NCBI RefSeq assembly: GCF_008705135.1
Contig: NZ_CP023694.1
Span: forward strand, 8,531,001-8,595,000
Length of the DNA: 64,000 nucleotides
From: Streptomyces coeruleorubidus
GTDB taxonomy: Bacteria; Actinomycetota; Actinomycetes; Streptomycetales; Streptomycetaceae
Direction: 5' to 3'
The notes below the pieces were generated by a model that saw nothing but the letters and a program-made list of their open reading frames with translations, did no database searches and was not told the origin of the DNA. Positions 16,874 through 24,898 of the stretch are shown here, piece by piece (position 1 is the stretch's first letter; every line of letters starts with the position of its first letter). The position numbers and the translations under genes were made by a program.

Positions 16874-18328
16874 ATGACCACCTTCGAGAGGGAACCCGGC
16901 CGGCTGTTCGTCGGGGGACAGTGGCGCGAGGCCGCCGACGGGGCGCGCACCGAGGTGGTCGACCCGTCCCGGGGCACGGTCGTCACCACCGTCGCGGAGG
17001 CGGGCCCGGCCGACGTCGACGCGGCCGTCCGGGCCGCGCGCGAGGCCTACGACGAGGGCGCCTGGTCCGGTCTGAGCGGCCGCGAGCGGGGCCGGGTGCT
17101 GCACCGCGTCGCCCAGCTGATCCGCGAGAACGCCGACGAGATCGCCGCGCTGGAGAGCCTCGACGTCGGCAAGCCGATCACACTGTGCGGCGCGGTCGAC
17201 GTGACGAACGCGGCCAACGACTACGAGTACTTCGCGAACCTCGCGCAGAGCCAGGACGGCGCCCTGCGCGACACCCCCATGAACGCCCTCGCCTACACCA
17301 AGCGCGAGCCCCTCGGTGTGGTCGCCGCGATCACCCCGTTCAACTTCCCGCTGATCCTCGCCGGCAGCAAGATCGGCCCCGCGCTGGCGGCCGGCAACAC
17401 CGTCGTCCACAAGCCCGCCGACGAGACCCCGCTGAGCGCCCTCTACATGGCCCGGCTCTTCCAGGAGGCGGGGGTACCCGACGGCGTGGTCAACGTCGTG
17501 ACCGGCAGCGGGCCGGTGGCCGGCGAGGCGCTGCTGCGCCACCGCGGTGTCGACAAGATCGCCTTCACCGGCTCCACCGCGATCGGCCGGCACGTGGCGA
17601 GCGTCGCCGGCGAGGCGCTCAAGCCCGTCACCATGGAGCTCGGCGGGAACGCGGCCCACCTCGTCTTCGAGGACGCCGACCTGGAGAAGGCGGTCGGCGC
17701 GGTCATCAAGGGCTTCGTCTTCAACACCGGCCAGTTCTGCATGGGCGGCCCGCGCCTGCTGGTCGCCCGCTCGGTGTACCCCACGCTGCTCGGCATCCTC
17801 GCCGAGGCCGTACCCGGTGTGCCGGTCGGCGACCCGCGCGACCCGGCCACGGTCATCGGCCCGATGGCGGCCGAGAAGCACCTGAAGAAGGTCGAGGAGT
17901 ACGTCGCCCTGGCCCGCAAGGAGGGCGCCCGGATCGTCTGCGGCGGCGAACGGCTCGACCTGGACGGCGGCTACTACTACCGGCCCACCGTCATCGCCGA
18001 CCTGTCGAACGACTCCCGCGTGATCCAGGAGGAGATCTTCGGGCCGGTCCTCACCGTGCAGCCCTTCGACGACGAGGACGAGGCCGTCGCCCTCGCCAAC
18101 TCCACCCCCTACGGCCTGGCCTCGGGCGTCCAGACCACCAACCTCGCCCGCGCGCACCGGGTCGCCGACCGGCTCCAGGCCGGCATCGTCTGGGTCAACG
18201 ACTGGGCGATGCTCGACCCCGCGGTGCCCTTCGGCGGCGTGAAGGACTCCGGCTACGGCCGCGAGTACGGGCCCGAAGCCCTCGCCGGTTACACCAAGGT
18301 CAAGTCCGTCGTCGTCTCGCTCGACTGA
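16874..18328 (+). CDS. NAD(P)-dependent aldehyde dehydrogenase
   Basis: 484 residues from ATG 16874 (RBS GAGGAG; a GTG at 16868 overlaps the RBS). The ALDH catalytic residues are in place: Asn in ITPFNFP, general-base Glu in MELGGNA, nucleophile Cys in NTGQFCMGG, and the EEIFGPVL block. The closest feel is betaine/aromatic aldehyde dehydrogenases. It likely oxidises the aldehyde made by the alcohol dehydrogenase that follows 24 bases later; both probably form one operon under the divergent MarR. Confidence 0.92.
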   Translation: MTTFEREPGRLFVGGQWREAADGARTEVVDPSRGTVVTTVAEAGPADVDAAVRAAREAYDEGAWSGLSGRERGRVLHRVAQLIRENADEIAALESLDVGKPITLCGAVDVTNAANDYEYFANLAQSQDGALRDTPMNALAYTKREPLGVVAAITPFNFPLILAGSKIGPALAAGNTVVHKPADETPLSALYMARLFQEAGVPDGVVNVVTGSGPVAGEALLRHRGVDKIAFTGSTAIGRHVASVAGEALKPVTMELGGNAAHLVFEDADLEKAVGAVIKGFVFNTGQFCMGGPRLLVARSVYPTLLGILAEAVPGVPVGDPRDPATVIGPMAAEKHLKKVEEYVALARKEGARIVCGGERLDLDGGYYYRPTVIADLSNDSRVIQEEIFGPVLTVQPFDDEDEAVALANSTPYGLASGVQTTNLARAHRVADRLQAGIVWVNDWAMLDPAVPFGGVKDSGYGREYGPEALAGYTKVKSVVVSLD

Positions 18329-18352
18329 GACAGTCGTCAAGGAGCTCTTGCG

Positions 18353-19459
18353 ATGCCCACCACCACCCGTGCCGCGGTCGTCGAGTCCGGCGGCGCGCCC
18401 TTCACCCTCTCCGACGTCGTCCTCGACGAACCCGGCCCGCACGAGGCGCTGGTCCGCATGGTCGCCACCGGCCTGTGCCACACCGACCTCGGTGTGGCGA
18501 GCGGCGGACTGCCCTTCCCGCTGCCCGGGGTCCTCGGCCACGAGGGCGCGGGCGTCGTCGAGGCCGTCGGCTCCGCCGTCACCGGCGTCACGCCCGGCGA
18601 CCACGTCCTGCTCTCCTTCACCTCCTGCGGCGACTGCCGCAACTGCCGCGGCGGGCACCCCGCGTACTGCGCGACCTGGCTGCCGCTGAACCTGCTCGGC
18701 GGCAGCCGGGCCGACGGCACGAACACCATCAGCCGCGGGGGTCAGACCCTGGGCGGGCACTTCTTCGGCCAGTCCTCCTTCGCGGAGCGGGCGCTGGCCG
18801 ACGAGCGCAGCCTCGTCAAGGTCGACCCGGACGTGCCGCTGGAGTCCATCGCCCCGCTGGGCTGTGGGGTGCAGACCGGTGTGGGTGCCGTCTGGAACGT
18901 CCTGAAGCCGGACACGGGCAGCACGGTCGTCGTCCTGGGCGCCGGGGCGGTCGGTCTGTCGGCCGTGATGGCGGCTACCCTCACCCCGGCCACGCGGATC
19001 GTCGCCGTCGACCGGGTCGCCGAGCGCCTCTCCCTGGCGACGGAGCTGGGCGCCACGCACACCGTCGACACGAGCGGGACGGACCTCGCCTCGGCCCTCG
19101 CCGAGATCACCGGCGGCCAGGGCGCGGACGGTGTCGTGGAGACCACGGGCAACGTCGGCGTCCTGCGCCAGGGCGTCGACGCGCTCGCCGCCCGCGGCAC
19201 GCTGGTCGTGGTCGGCGCCCCGCCGTTCGGCACCGAGGTCGCCCTGGACGTCAACGGGCTGCTCGGCGGCAAGCGGATCGTGGGTCTCACCCTCGGCGAC
19301 AGCGAGACCCAGACCATGATCCCCGCGCTGGTCCGTCTGGTGAAGGACGGCCGGCTGCCGCTGCACCGGCTGATCGGTACGTATCCCTTCGGGGACATCG
19401 ACCGGGCGGTCCAGGACATGAGGTCGGGCAAGACGATCAAGCCGGTGCTGACGTTCTGA
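18353..19459 (+). CDS. Zinc-dependent alcohol dehydrogenase (aryl-alcohol/XylB-like)
   Basis: 368 residues from ATG 18353 with RBS AAGGAG. Catalytic zinc ligands in TGLCHTD and GHEGAG; the structural zinc lobe is complete (CGDCRNCRGGHPAYC); NAD-binding GAGAVGLS with Asp in AVDRV, pointing to NAD over NADP. It fits group III/aryl-alcohol dehydrogenases that convert benzyl-type alcohols to aldehydes. With the upstream aldehyde dehydrogenase it would carry alcohol to acid. Confidence 0.9.
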   Translation: MPTTTRAAVVESGGAPFTLSDVVLDEPGPHEALVRMVATGLCHTDLGVASGGLPFPLPGVLGHEGAGVVEAVGSAVTGVTPGDHVLLSFTSCGDCRNCRGGHPAYCATWLPLNLLGGSRADGTNTISRGGQTLGGHFFGQSSFAERALADERSLVKVDPDVPLESIAPLGCGVQTGVGAVWNVLKPDTGSTVVVLGAGAVGLSAVMAATLTPATRIVAVDRVAERLSLATELGATHTVDTSGTDLASALAEITGGQGADGVVETTGNVGVLRQGVDALAARGTLVVVGAPPFGTEVALDVNGLLGGKRIVGLTLGDSETQTMIPALVRLVKDGRLPLHRLIGTYPFGDIDRAVQDMRSGKTIKPVLTF

Positions 19460-19517
19460 CGCGGCGGGCCGTCATAGCCGGTTCGCATCAGAGCTCGGGG
19501 GCGCGGTGGATCGGCGT

Positions 19518-19567
19518 GTGCGGCTGAGCCGTGGCCTGTCGCGCAGTTCCCCGCGCCCCTTCGGGGC
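19518..19567. repeat. Streptomyces dispersed intergenic element with hairpin
   Basis: Contains CGCGCAGTTCCCCGCGCCCC and the hairpin GCCCC-TTC-GGGGC (19555-19567). I recognise this wording as a very common intergenic repeat in Streptomyces genomes (recollection, not a search). It lies between convergent genes and can act as a terminator. Confidence 0.55.
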
Positions 19568-19580
19568 ACTGCCGTCCGGG

Positions 19581-20537
19581 TCAGTCGTTCACCAGGACCA
19601 GCTTCCCCGTCGTCCGGCCCGTGTCGCCCGAGGCGTGGGCCTCCGCGGCGGCGGCCAGCGGGAAGGTGCCGGCGATCGTGGCGCGGAGCCTGCCGGTCTC
19701 GGCCAGTTCCGCGATCGTCTCCATGCCGGTGCGGTCGGCGTCGACCAGCATCCGGACCGCTCGTGCACCGAGCCGCTCGGCCTCCTTGTAGAAGTCGTCC
19801 GAACCACCCGGCAGGATCGACACCACGACCCCGCCCGGGCGCAGCACGCGCAGTGAACGCAGCGCGTTGTCGCCGCCGATCGTGTCCAGGACGACGTCGA
19901 CGTCCTTCACGGCCTCGGTGAAGTCGGTCTCCCGGTAGTCCACCGCCTCGTCCACGCCGATCTCCCGCAGGAACTCGTGCTTGCCCGCGCTCGCGGTGCC
20001 GATCACATGGGCGCCGCGCGCCTTCGCGATCTGCACCGCCACATGCCCGACCCCGCCCGCCGCGGCGTGGATCAGCACCCGCTGCCCGGACTTCAGGTCC
20101 GCGTGCTCGACGAGCGCCTGCCACGCGGTCAGCGACACCAACGGCAGCGCGCCCGCCTGGACGTGGTCGATCCCGGCCGGCTTGCGTGCCAGGGCCCGCA
20201 CCGGGGCGATGACGTACTCGGCGTGCGAGCCGTGCCCGTACGGATAGGGCAGCATGCCGAAGACCTCGTCCCCGGGTGCGAACGCCGCGACGCCGATGCC
20301 GACCGCCTCCACCACCCCGGAGACGTCCCAGCCGAGGACGAAGGGCGGCTCGCCCAGGAAGCCGCCCGTGGCGCGGTGCTTCCAGTCGGTCGGGTTGACC
20401 CCGGCGGCCCGCACCCGGACCAGCACCTCGTTCGGCCTGGGCGCCGGGCGCTCGACTTCCACTTCCTTCAGGACCTCGGGACCGCCGAGGACGTCCTGGC
20501 TGATGGCTCGCATCGTGTTCTGTGTGCTCATGGTCAT
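19581..20537 (-). CDS. NADP-dependent quinone oxidoreductase-like (zinc-free MDR)
   Basis: 318 residues; starts at ATG 20537 or 20531 (MTMSTQ or MSTQ), neither with a strong RBS. GroES-like N-domain, then the nucleotide motif HAAAGGVGHVAVQIAKA (AxxGGVG) and the quinone-reductase pattern RVLIHAAAGGVG. No zinc-binding cysteines, unlike the dehydrogenase at 18353. It reduces enones or quinones with NADPH in the family. It is divergent from the GlxA-type regulator by 65 bases and is its probable target. Confidence 0.85.
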   Translation of the reverse strand: MTMSTQNTMRAISQDVLGGPEVLKEVEVERPAPRPNEVLVRVRAAGVNPTDWKHRATGGFLGEPPFVLGWDVSGVVEAVGIGVAAFAPGDEVFGMLPYPYGHGSHAEYVIAPVRALARKPAGIDHVQAGALPLVSLTAWQALVEHADLKSGQRVLIHAAAGGVGHVAVQIAKARGAHVIGTASAGKHEFLREIGVDEAVDYRETDFTEAVKDVDVVLDTIGGDNALRSLRVLRPGGVVVSILPGGSDDFYKEAERLGARAVRMLVDADRTGMETIAELAETGRLRATIAGTFPLAAAAEAHASGDTGRTTGKLVLVND

Positions 20538-20602
20538 CCAGCGTGCCCGCCCGCGCCCGGCCCGCCAATGGCAGAATGGTCAACCTTCGATAGGATCGTG
20601 CC

Positions 20603-21547
20603 ATGCGACGTGAGCGAGTGGTGGTCCTGGCCCTGGACGGCGTGTACCCGTTCGAGCTGGGCATCCCCAGCCGGATCCTGGGCGCGGCCGACGGCCGGTA
20701 CGAGGTGCTGACCTGCTCGGTCGACGGCGGTCCGGTGCGTACGAACGCGGACTTCGGCATCACCGTGGAGCACAGCCCCGAGGCCCTGGCCACCGCCGAC
20801 ACCGTGGTTATCGCGCCCATCGCCCCCGCCCACCTGACCGACGAGGTGCCCGGCGATGTCCTGGCCGCGCTCGCCCTCATACGCCCCGGGACGCGCATCG
20901 TCTCCATCTGCACCGGCGCCTTCGTCCTCGCCGCCGCCGGGCTCCTCGACGGGCGCAGGGCGACCACCCACTGGCAGGTCGCCGACCGGTTCCGGCGCAT
21001 GTTCCCGCATGTCGACCTCGACCCGGACGTGCTGTTCGTCGACGACCACCCCTTCCTCACCTCCGCGGGAGCCGCCTCCGGCGTGGACATCTGCCTGCAC
21101 CTGGTCCGCAAGGACCACGGCAGCCGGCTGGCCAACACCGTCGCCCGCCGCTGCGTGGTCCCGCCGTTCCGGGACGGCGGCCAGGCCCAGTACATCGAAC
21201 AGCCCGTCCCCGAACAGGGCGCCGCGAGCACCGCGGCCACCCGCTCCTGGGCCCTGGAACGCCTCGGCGAACCGCTCACCCTGGCCGACCTCGCCGGCCA
21301 CGCCCGGATGAGCCTGCGCACCTTCGCCCGCCGCTTCCACGACGAGGTGGGCCTCAGTCCCGGCCGCTGGCTCATCCAGCAGCGGGTGGCCCGCGCCCGG
21401 CATCTGCTGGAGTCCAGCGACCTCACGGTGGACCAGATCGCGGGCCGGGTCGGCTTCGCGACCGGCGCCTCCCTGCGCCAGCATCTGAGCGCGGCGATCG
21501 GGGTGACCCCGCAGGCCTACCGCCGCACGTTCCAGACCACGCGCTGA
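20603..21547 (+). CDS. GlxA-family AraC regulator (DJ-1/PfpI plus HTH)
   Basis: 314 residues. Residues 1-180 form a DJ-1/PfpI-like domain with the nucleophile-elbow Cys in SICTGAF; the last 100 residues have two AraC helix-turn-helices (LADLAGHARMSLRTFARRF and VDQIAGRVGFATGASLRQHL, split for length). DJ-1-type domains in these regulators probably bind ligands rather than cut. Start ATG 20603 with AGGA upstream. Divergent from a quinone-oxidoreductase gene, which suggests it activates it in answer to a reactive electrophile (inference). Confidence 0.88.
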   Translation: MRRERVVVLALDGVYPFELGIPSRILGAADGRYEVLTCSVDGGPVRTNADFGITVEHSPEALATADTVVIAPIAPAHLTDEVPGDVLAALALIRPGTRIVSICTGAFVLAAAGLLDGRRATTHWQVADRFRRMFPHVDLDPDVLFVDDHPFLTSAGAASGVDICLHLVRKDHGSRLANTVARRCVVPPFRDGGQAQYIEQPVPEQGAASTAATRSWALERLGEPLTLADLAGHARMSLRTFARRFHDEVGLSPGRWLIQQRVARARHLLESSDLTVDQIAGRVGFATGASLRQHLSAAIGVTPQAYRRTFQTTR

Positions 21548-21656
21548 CCAGGCAGGGCCCGGTCTCCGCTCAACTGGGCAGCGAGCAAAGCCATTTGTCG
21601 ACCTGTTGCTTCCTGTCGGAGCGTGACGGAACCCTCACGTCCGCCGGGGGACGAGG

Positions 21657-21685
21657 TTGATCCTCTCGGGTGTAAACCCGATAAG
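21657..21685 (+). promoter_or_regulatory. Likely conservon promoter with a palindrome in the spacer
   Basis: TTGATC (21657-21662) and GATAAG (21680-21685) are spaced 17 bases, a plausible -35/-10 pair. The spacer contains the perfect inverted repeat CGGGT-GTAA-ACCCG (21667-21680). It is about 110 bases upstream of the CvnA start. Confidence 0.4.
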
Positions 21686-21797
21686 GTTCCCATCGGCGCT
21701 GCGAGTTGGCGCGATCGCGTCCAGTCGACTCGCAGTGCGTACTCATGAGTGCGGTCCGCACACCCCCCATTCGATCGTGTTGCTTCGAAGGATGCAG

Positions 21798-23528
21798 ATG
21801 GAACTCGCCACTCCGCCACCGGCGGCGCGGGCCCCTGTCGCCTGGTACAGCTGGTGGTTGATGCCGCTGGGCTTGGGAGGCGGGACGGTTGCCGCCACGT
21901 TCATGAGCTCGGAGCGACTAACCACGGCCGTCGCCGGTGTCGCGGCGACGGCGGCCGGTGCCGTGTGCGTGCGCCTGCTGCTGCGCACCCGGGCCCAACT
22001 GCACCGGGCAGAGGGCTCCTTTCGCACCACGCAGGCCGAGCACAACGCGCAGTGGCAGCAGCACGTCGCGGGCCTGGAACGGAAGTTCTCCGCCGAGCGC
22101 GCCACCCTGGAGTCGCAGCTCACCGAGCAGAACGCGGCCTACGAACGGCACGTCGCCGACCAGAGCGCCACGTACGAGTCGCAGCTCGCCGACCAGTCCC
22201 GGGCGTACGAGGAACGGCTGACCGAGCAGGCCAGGTCCTACGAGGCCCAGCTCGCCGACCAGGCCGAGGTCTGGCAGGAGCAGCTCACCCACCAGCTCGC
22301 CGCGGTCGCCCGGCTCGCCGACGAGCAACTGCCCGACGCGATGGAGAAGCTGCGCTCCGGCGAGGCCATCGACGACGTCCTGCCGACCGTCAACCAGTGC
22401 GCGAAGGTCAGCGCCGACCTCCAGGCGGAACTGCGCAAGCTCCTGCGCACCGCCCTGGTCGGCCTGGAGGCGGAGTTCGACCGCTCCACCTCCGCCGAGC
22501 AGGCCGTGATCAGCATCGGCAACCGCATCCACGTGCTGACCAGCAAGCTCCGCGGCCGGCTGCACGAGATGCAGGGCGAGCACGGCAGGCTCCCGGCCGT
22601 CGCCCGCGGCCTGATGGAGCTCGACCAGGAACTCGGCCCCGCCGACTCGCTCGCCGCGAGCATCGGTGTGCTCGGCGGCTCGGACCGTCCGGGACGCCAG
22701 TGGCAGGAACCGCAGCGGCTGCTGAGCGTGGTGCGCGGCGGCATCGGCCGGATCAAGGACTTCCACCGCGTCCAGGTGCGCCACCTGCCCGAACTCGGCG
22801 TCGACGGCGGCCTGGTGGACCACCTCACGCTGATCTTCGCCCACCTCCTGGACAACGCGGCCCGCTACTCGCCGCCCACCGAGCCGGTGCTCATCTCCGG
22901 CAAGGAGGTCCCCAACGGCGTCGGCATCGAGATCCAGGACTCCGGCAAGGGCCTGAGCGAGGAAAAGAAGCGCGAGGCCGAACACGCCCTCGCCGGCACC
23001 GCGCCCGGCGCCGGCCTCGGCGGTATCACCGAGGACGCGAGCATCGGTCTGCGCGTCGTCGGAGCCCTCGCCCGCCGCTACGGCATCCGTGTCACCTTCG
23101 CGGACTCGCCGTGGCTCGGCACCTCCGTGGTGGTCGTGGTTCCGCACAAGTACTTCAGCCCGCTGCCCGCGGCCGCGACCACCCAGGCCGCGCCCGCCCC
23201 GGAGGCCCGCCCCGCCGCGCCCGCCCCGGTCCGCGACGAGACGGTCACCGCACCGGCACCGGCCGCGGAGTCCGAGGTCGTGGAGACCACCCCCGGCGGG
23301 CTGCCCCGGCGCCGCAGCAAGCGGAACGAGACGGACGGGCCCGGGCAGGCCGAGCGGAGCGACCGGAGCACGGCCGTCTCCGCCGTCCCGCCGGACGCCT
23401 CCTTCTCCGGCCTCGCGGCCTTCGCCACCGCCGGCCGCGACGCCGCGGAGGCGTCCCGGGCGGCCGACGACCGCGACACTCCCGCCGGACGCGAGTTCAC
23501 AGAGCACCGCACCCAAGAGAGCGACTAG
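21798..23528 (+). CDS. cvnA: Conservon CvnA-type sensor kinase-like protein
   Basis: 576 residues from ATG 21798 (GAAGG at good distance; ATG 21792 sits on the RBS). Two membrane helices (residues 17-36 and 41-62) are followed by a long coiled coil with five 11-residue repeats (107-161, e.g. QLADQSRAYEE). The ATPase domain has an N-box HLLDN (349-353), DSGKGL, and a G2-like IGLRVVGALA; no clear phospho-accepting His in an H-box is visible, so activity as a true histidine kinase is doubtful. A Pro/Ala-rich tail follows. Conservon proteins form a membrane complex with CvnB, C and D that works somewhat like a eukaryotic G-protein receptor. First gene of the operon. Confidence 0.88.
   Translation: MELATPPPAARAPVAWYSWWLMPLGLGGGTVAATFMSSERLTTAVAGVAATAAGAVCVRLLLRTRAQLHRAEGSFRTTQAEHNAQWQQHVAGLERKFSAERATLESQLTEQNAAYERHVADQSATYESQLADQSRAYEERLTEQARSYEAQLADQAEVWQEQLTHQLAAVARLADEQLPDAMEKLRSGEAIDDVLPTVNQCAKVSADLQAELRKLLRTALVGLEAEFDRSTSAEQAVISIGNRIHVLTSKLRGRLHEMQGEHGRLPAVARGLMELDQELGPADSLAASIGVLGGSDRPGRQWQEPQRLLSVVRGGIGRIKDFHRVQVRHLPELGVDGGLVDHLTLIFAHLLDNAARYSPPTEPVLISGKEVPNGVGIEIQDSGKGLSEEKKREAEHALAGTAPGAGLGGITEDASIGLRVVGALARRYGIRVTFADSPWLGTSVVVVVPHKYFSPLPAAATTQAAPAPEARPAAPAPVRDETVTAPAPAAESEVVETTPGGLPRRRSKRNETDGPGQAERSDRSTAVSAVPPDASFSGLAAFATAGRDAAEASRAADDRDTPAGREFTEHRTQESD
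22116..22295 (+). repeat. 33-bp / 11-residue coiled-coil repeats in CvnA
   Basis: Five hendecad units: QLTEQNAAYER, HVADQSATYES, QLADQSRAYEE, RLTEQARSYEA, QLADQAEVWQE, then QLTHQ. The 11-residue period predicts a slightly right-handed or straight coiled coil, directly after the second membrane helix. Confidence 0.85.
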
Positions 23529-23533
23529 TCCTC

Positions 23534-23944
23534 ATGACGCAGCAAGGAACAGATGTGAGCTGGGCGCTCCGCGATCTCGTCGAGAGCATCCAGGAGATCC
23601 GTTTCGCCCTGGTGGCCTCCAGCGACGGCAAGGCCATCACCTCCTACGGCGCCGAAGACCCCGACGACGTCGACCGCTTCGCCGCCGTGGTGGCCGGCCT
23701 CCAGGCGCTGGCCCAGCCGGTCGCCGAGCAGTTCCCCAAGTACGCCGGGCAGCTGCGCCTCGCGATGATCGAGGTCGACGGCGGGCACCTCTTCGTCGTC
23801 CGGGCCGGTGTGGAGACGTACCTCGGGGTCCTCGCCAGGGAGGGCCTCGACCAGGGCCTGCTCGGGCACCAGATGAGAGACCTGGCCCGCAGGATGGGTG
23901 AGCTTCTCGGCACCACTCCGCGCCTGGAGGAGCACTCTGGATGA
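23534..23944 (+). CDS. cvnB: Conservon CvnB, roadblock/LC7 protein
   Basis: 136 residues from ATG 23534, five bases after cvnA. Roadblock fold: SIQEIRFALVASSDGKAITSYG at the start, strand-loop LRLAMIEVDGGHLFVVRAG, then amphipathic helix. It is the partner that regulates the CvnD GTPase (as MglB does for MglA). The stop overlaps the cvnC start (ATGA), which points to coupled translation. Confidence 0.9.
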   Translation: MTQQGTDVSWALRDLVESIQEIRFALVASSDGKAITSYGAEDPDDVDRFAAVVAGLQALAQPVAEQFPKYAGQLRLAMIEVDGGHLFVVRAGVETYLGVLAREGLDQGLLGHQMRDLARRMGELLGTTPRLEEHSG

Positions 23945-24312
23945 GTGCTCCCCGCAGGCCGTCCGACCCGTCCGGTCTCGAGCGCTACTACGTCCTCACC
24001 GGAGGACGCAGCGGACCGGGCGGTTCGGCGTCGAGCCTCGACGTGGCGACCCTCGTCGTCGCCCGAGCCGCCCCGTTACCGGGTATGCAGCACGAGCACG
24101 AGGAGATCCTCCGCCGCTGCCGCGATCCGCTGTCGGTCGCCGAACTCGGCGCCCACCTCGGGCTGCCCTTCAACATTCTCGCCGTGCTGCTGTCGGACCT
24201 GCTGGACGCAGGTCGCGTCGAAGCCCGCGACCCCATCCCGGCACACGACGCCGGCCGCGGGCCCGACCTCGCGCTCCTTGAGGAGGTACTCAGTGGACTT
24301 GAAAGGCTTTGA
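23941..24312 (+). CDS. cvnC: Conservon CvnC, DUF742 protein, with TTA codon
   Basis: 123 residues from ATG 23941, overlapping cvnB by 4 bases. DUF742 pattern: RYYVLTGGRS..., then a winged-helix-like region (EILRRCRDPLSVAELGAHL, LPFNILAVLLSDLLDAGRV). Residue 46 is encoded by TTA (24076-24078), a codon read by the bldA tRNA and rare in Streptomyces. It overlaps the cvnD start by 20 bases, so without bldA the downstream genes would also be affected by polarity. Confidence 0.88.
   Translation: MSAPRRPSDPSGLERYYVLTGGRSGPGGSASSLDVATLVVARAAPLPGMQHEHEEILRRCRDPLSVAELGAHLGLPFNILAVLLSDLLDAGRVEARDPIPAHDAGRGPDLALLEEVLSGLERL
24076..24078 (+). promoter_or_regulatory. In-frame TTA (bldA) codon in cvnC
   Basis: Frame is fixed by the 23941 start (135 bases = 45 codons). 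The local reading is AAPLPG with the Leu as TTA. Confidence 0.85.
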
Positions 24313-24898
24313 CCAACCCGGAGGGCGGGCGGCCGGGGACACCCGCTCGGTGAAGGTGATGATCGCCGGCGGGTTCGGCACCGGGAAGACCACCATGGTC
24401 CGGTCGGTCAGCGACATCAAGCCGCTCACCACCGAGGAGACCCTCACCCAGGCCAGCGTCGACGTCGACCACCTCATCGGCGTCGCCGACAAGACGCAGA
24501 CCACCGTCAGCCTGGACTTCGGCAAGATCGGCATCAACGAGAGCCTGGTGCTCTACCTGTTCGGCACGCCGGGCCAGGAGCGGTTCTGGTTCCTGTGGAA
24601 CGGGCTGTTCAAGGGCGCGCTCGGCGCGATCGTCCTGGTGGACACGCGCCGCCTGGAATCCAGTTTCCGGGCGATCGAGGAGATGGAGCGGCAGGACGTC
24701 CCGTTCGTCGTCGCGCTGAACGTCTTCCCCGACTCCCGGAACTACCCGGTCGAGGAGATCAGGGACGCACTGGACATCCCCGAGCACACCCCGGTCGTGG
24801 CCTTCGACGCCCGCGACCGGGCCTCCAGCCGTGACGTCCTCGTCGCCCTGATCCACCACCTGAAACAACGCTCGGCCGTGGCCCTGGAGCCCCGATGA
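24293..24898 (+). CDS. cvnD: Conservon CvnD, small MglA-like GTPase
   Basis: 201 residues from GTG 24293, with an excellent RBS (AGGAGGT) inside cvnC. G1 P-loop GGFGTGKTT (26-34), switch region with SVDVDH, G3-like LFGTPGQERF, and G4-like ALNVFPD; the fold is that of bacterial MglA/Rag-type GTPases. It would be loaded and discharged by CvnB, the roadblock. Its stop overlaps the P450 start by 4 bases, tying the P450 to the conservon. Confidence 0.9.
   Translation: MDLKGFDQPGGRAAGDTRSVKVMIAGGFGTGKTTMVRSVSDIKPLTTEETLTQASVDVDHLIGVADKTQTTVSLDFGKIGINESLVLYLFGTPGQERFWFLWNGLFKGALGAIVLVDTRRLESSFRAIEEMERQDVPFVVALNVFPDSRNYPVEEIRDALDIPEHTPVVAFDARDRASSRDVLVALIHHLKQRSAVALEPR

Noticed and set aside
16838-19366. 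842-codon open frame on the minus strand opposite the dehydrogenases
   Set aside because: No recognisable motif; the plus strand carries two complete dehydrogenases with catalytic residues.
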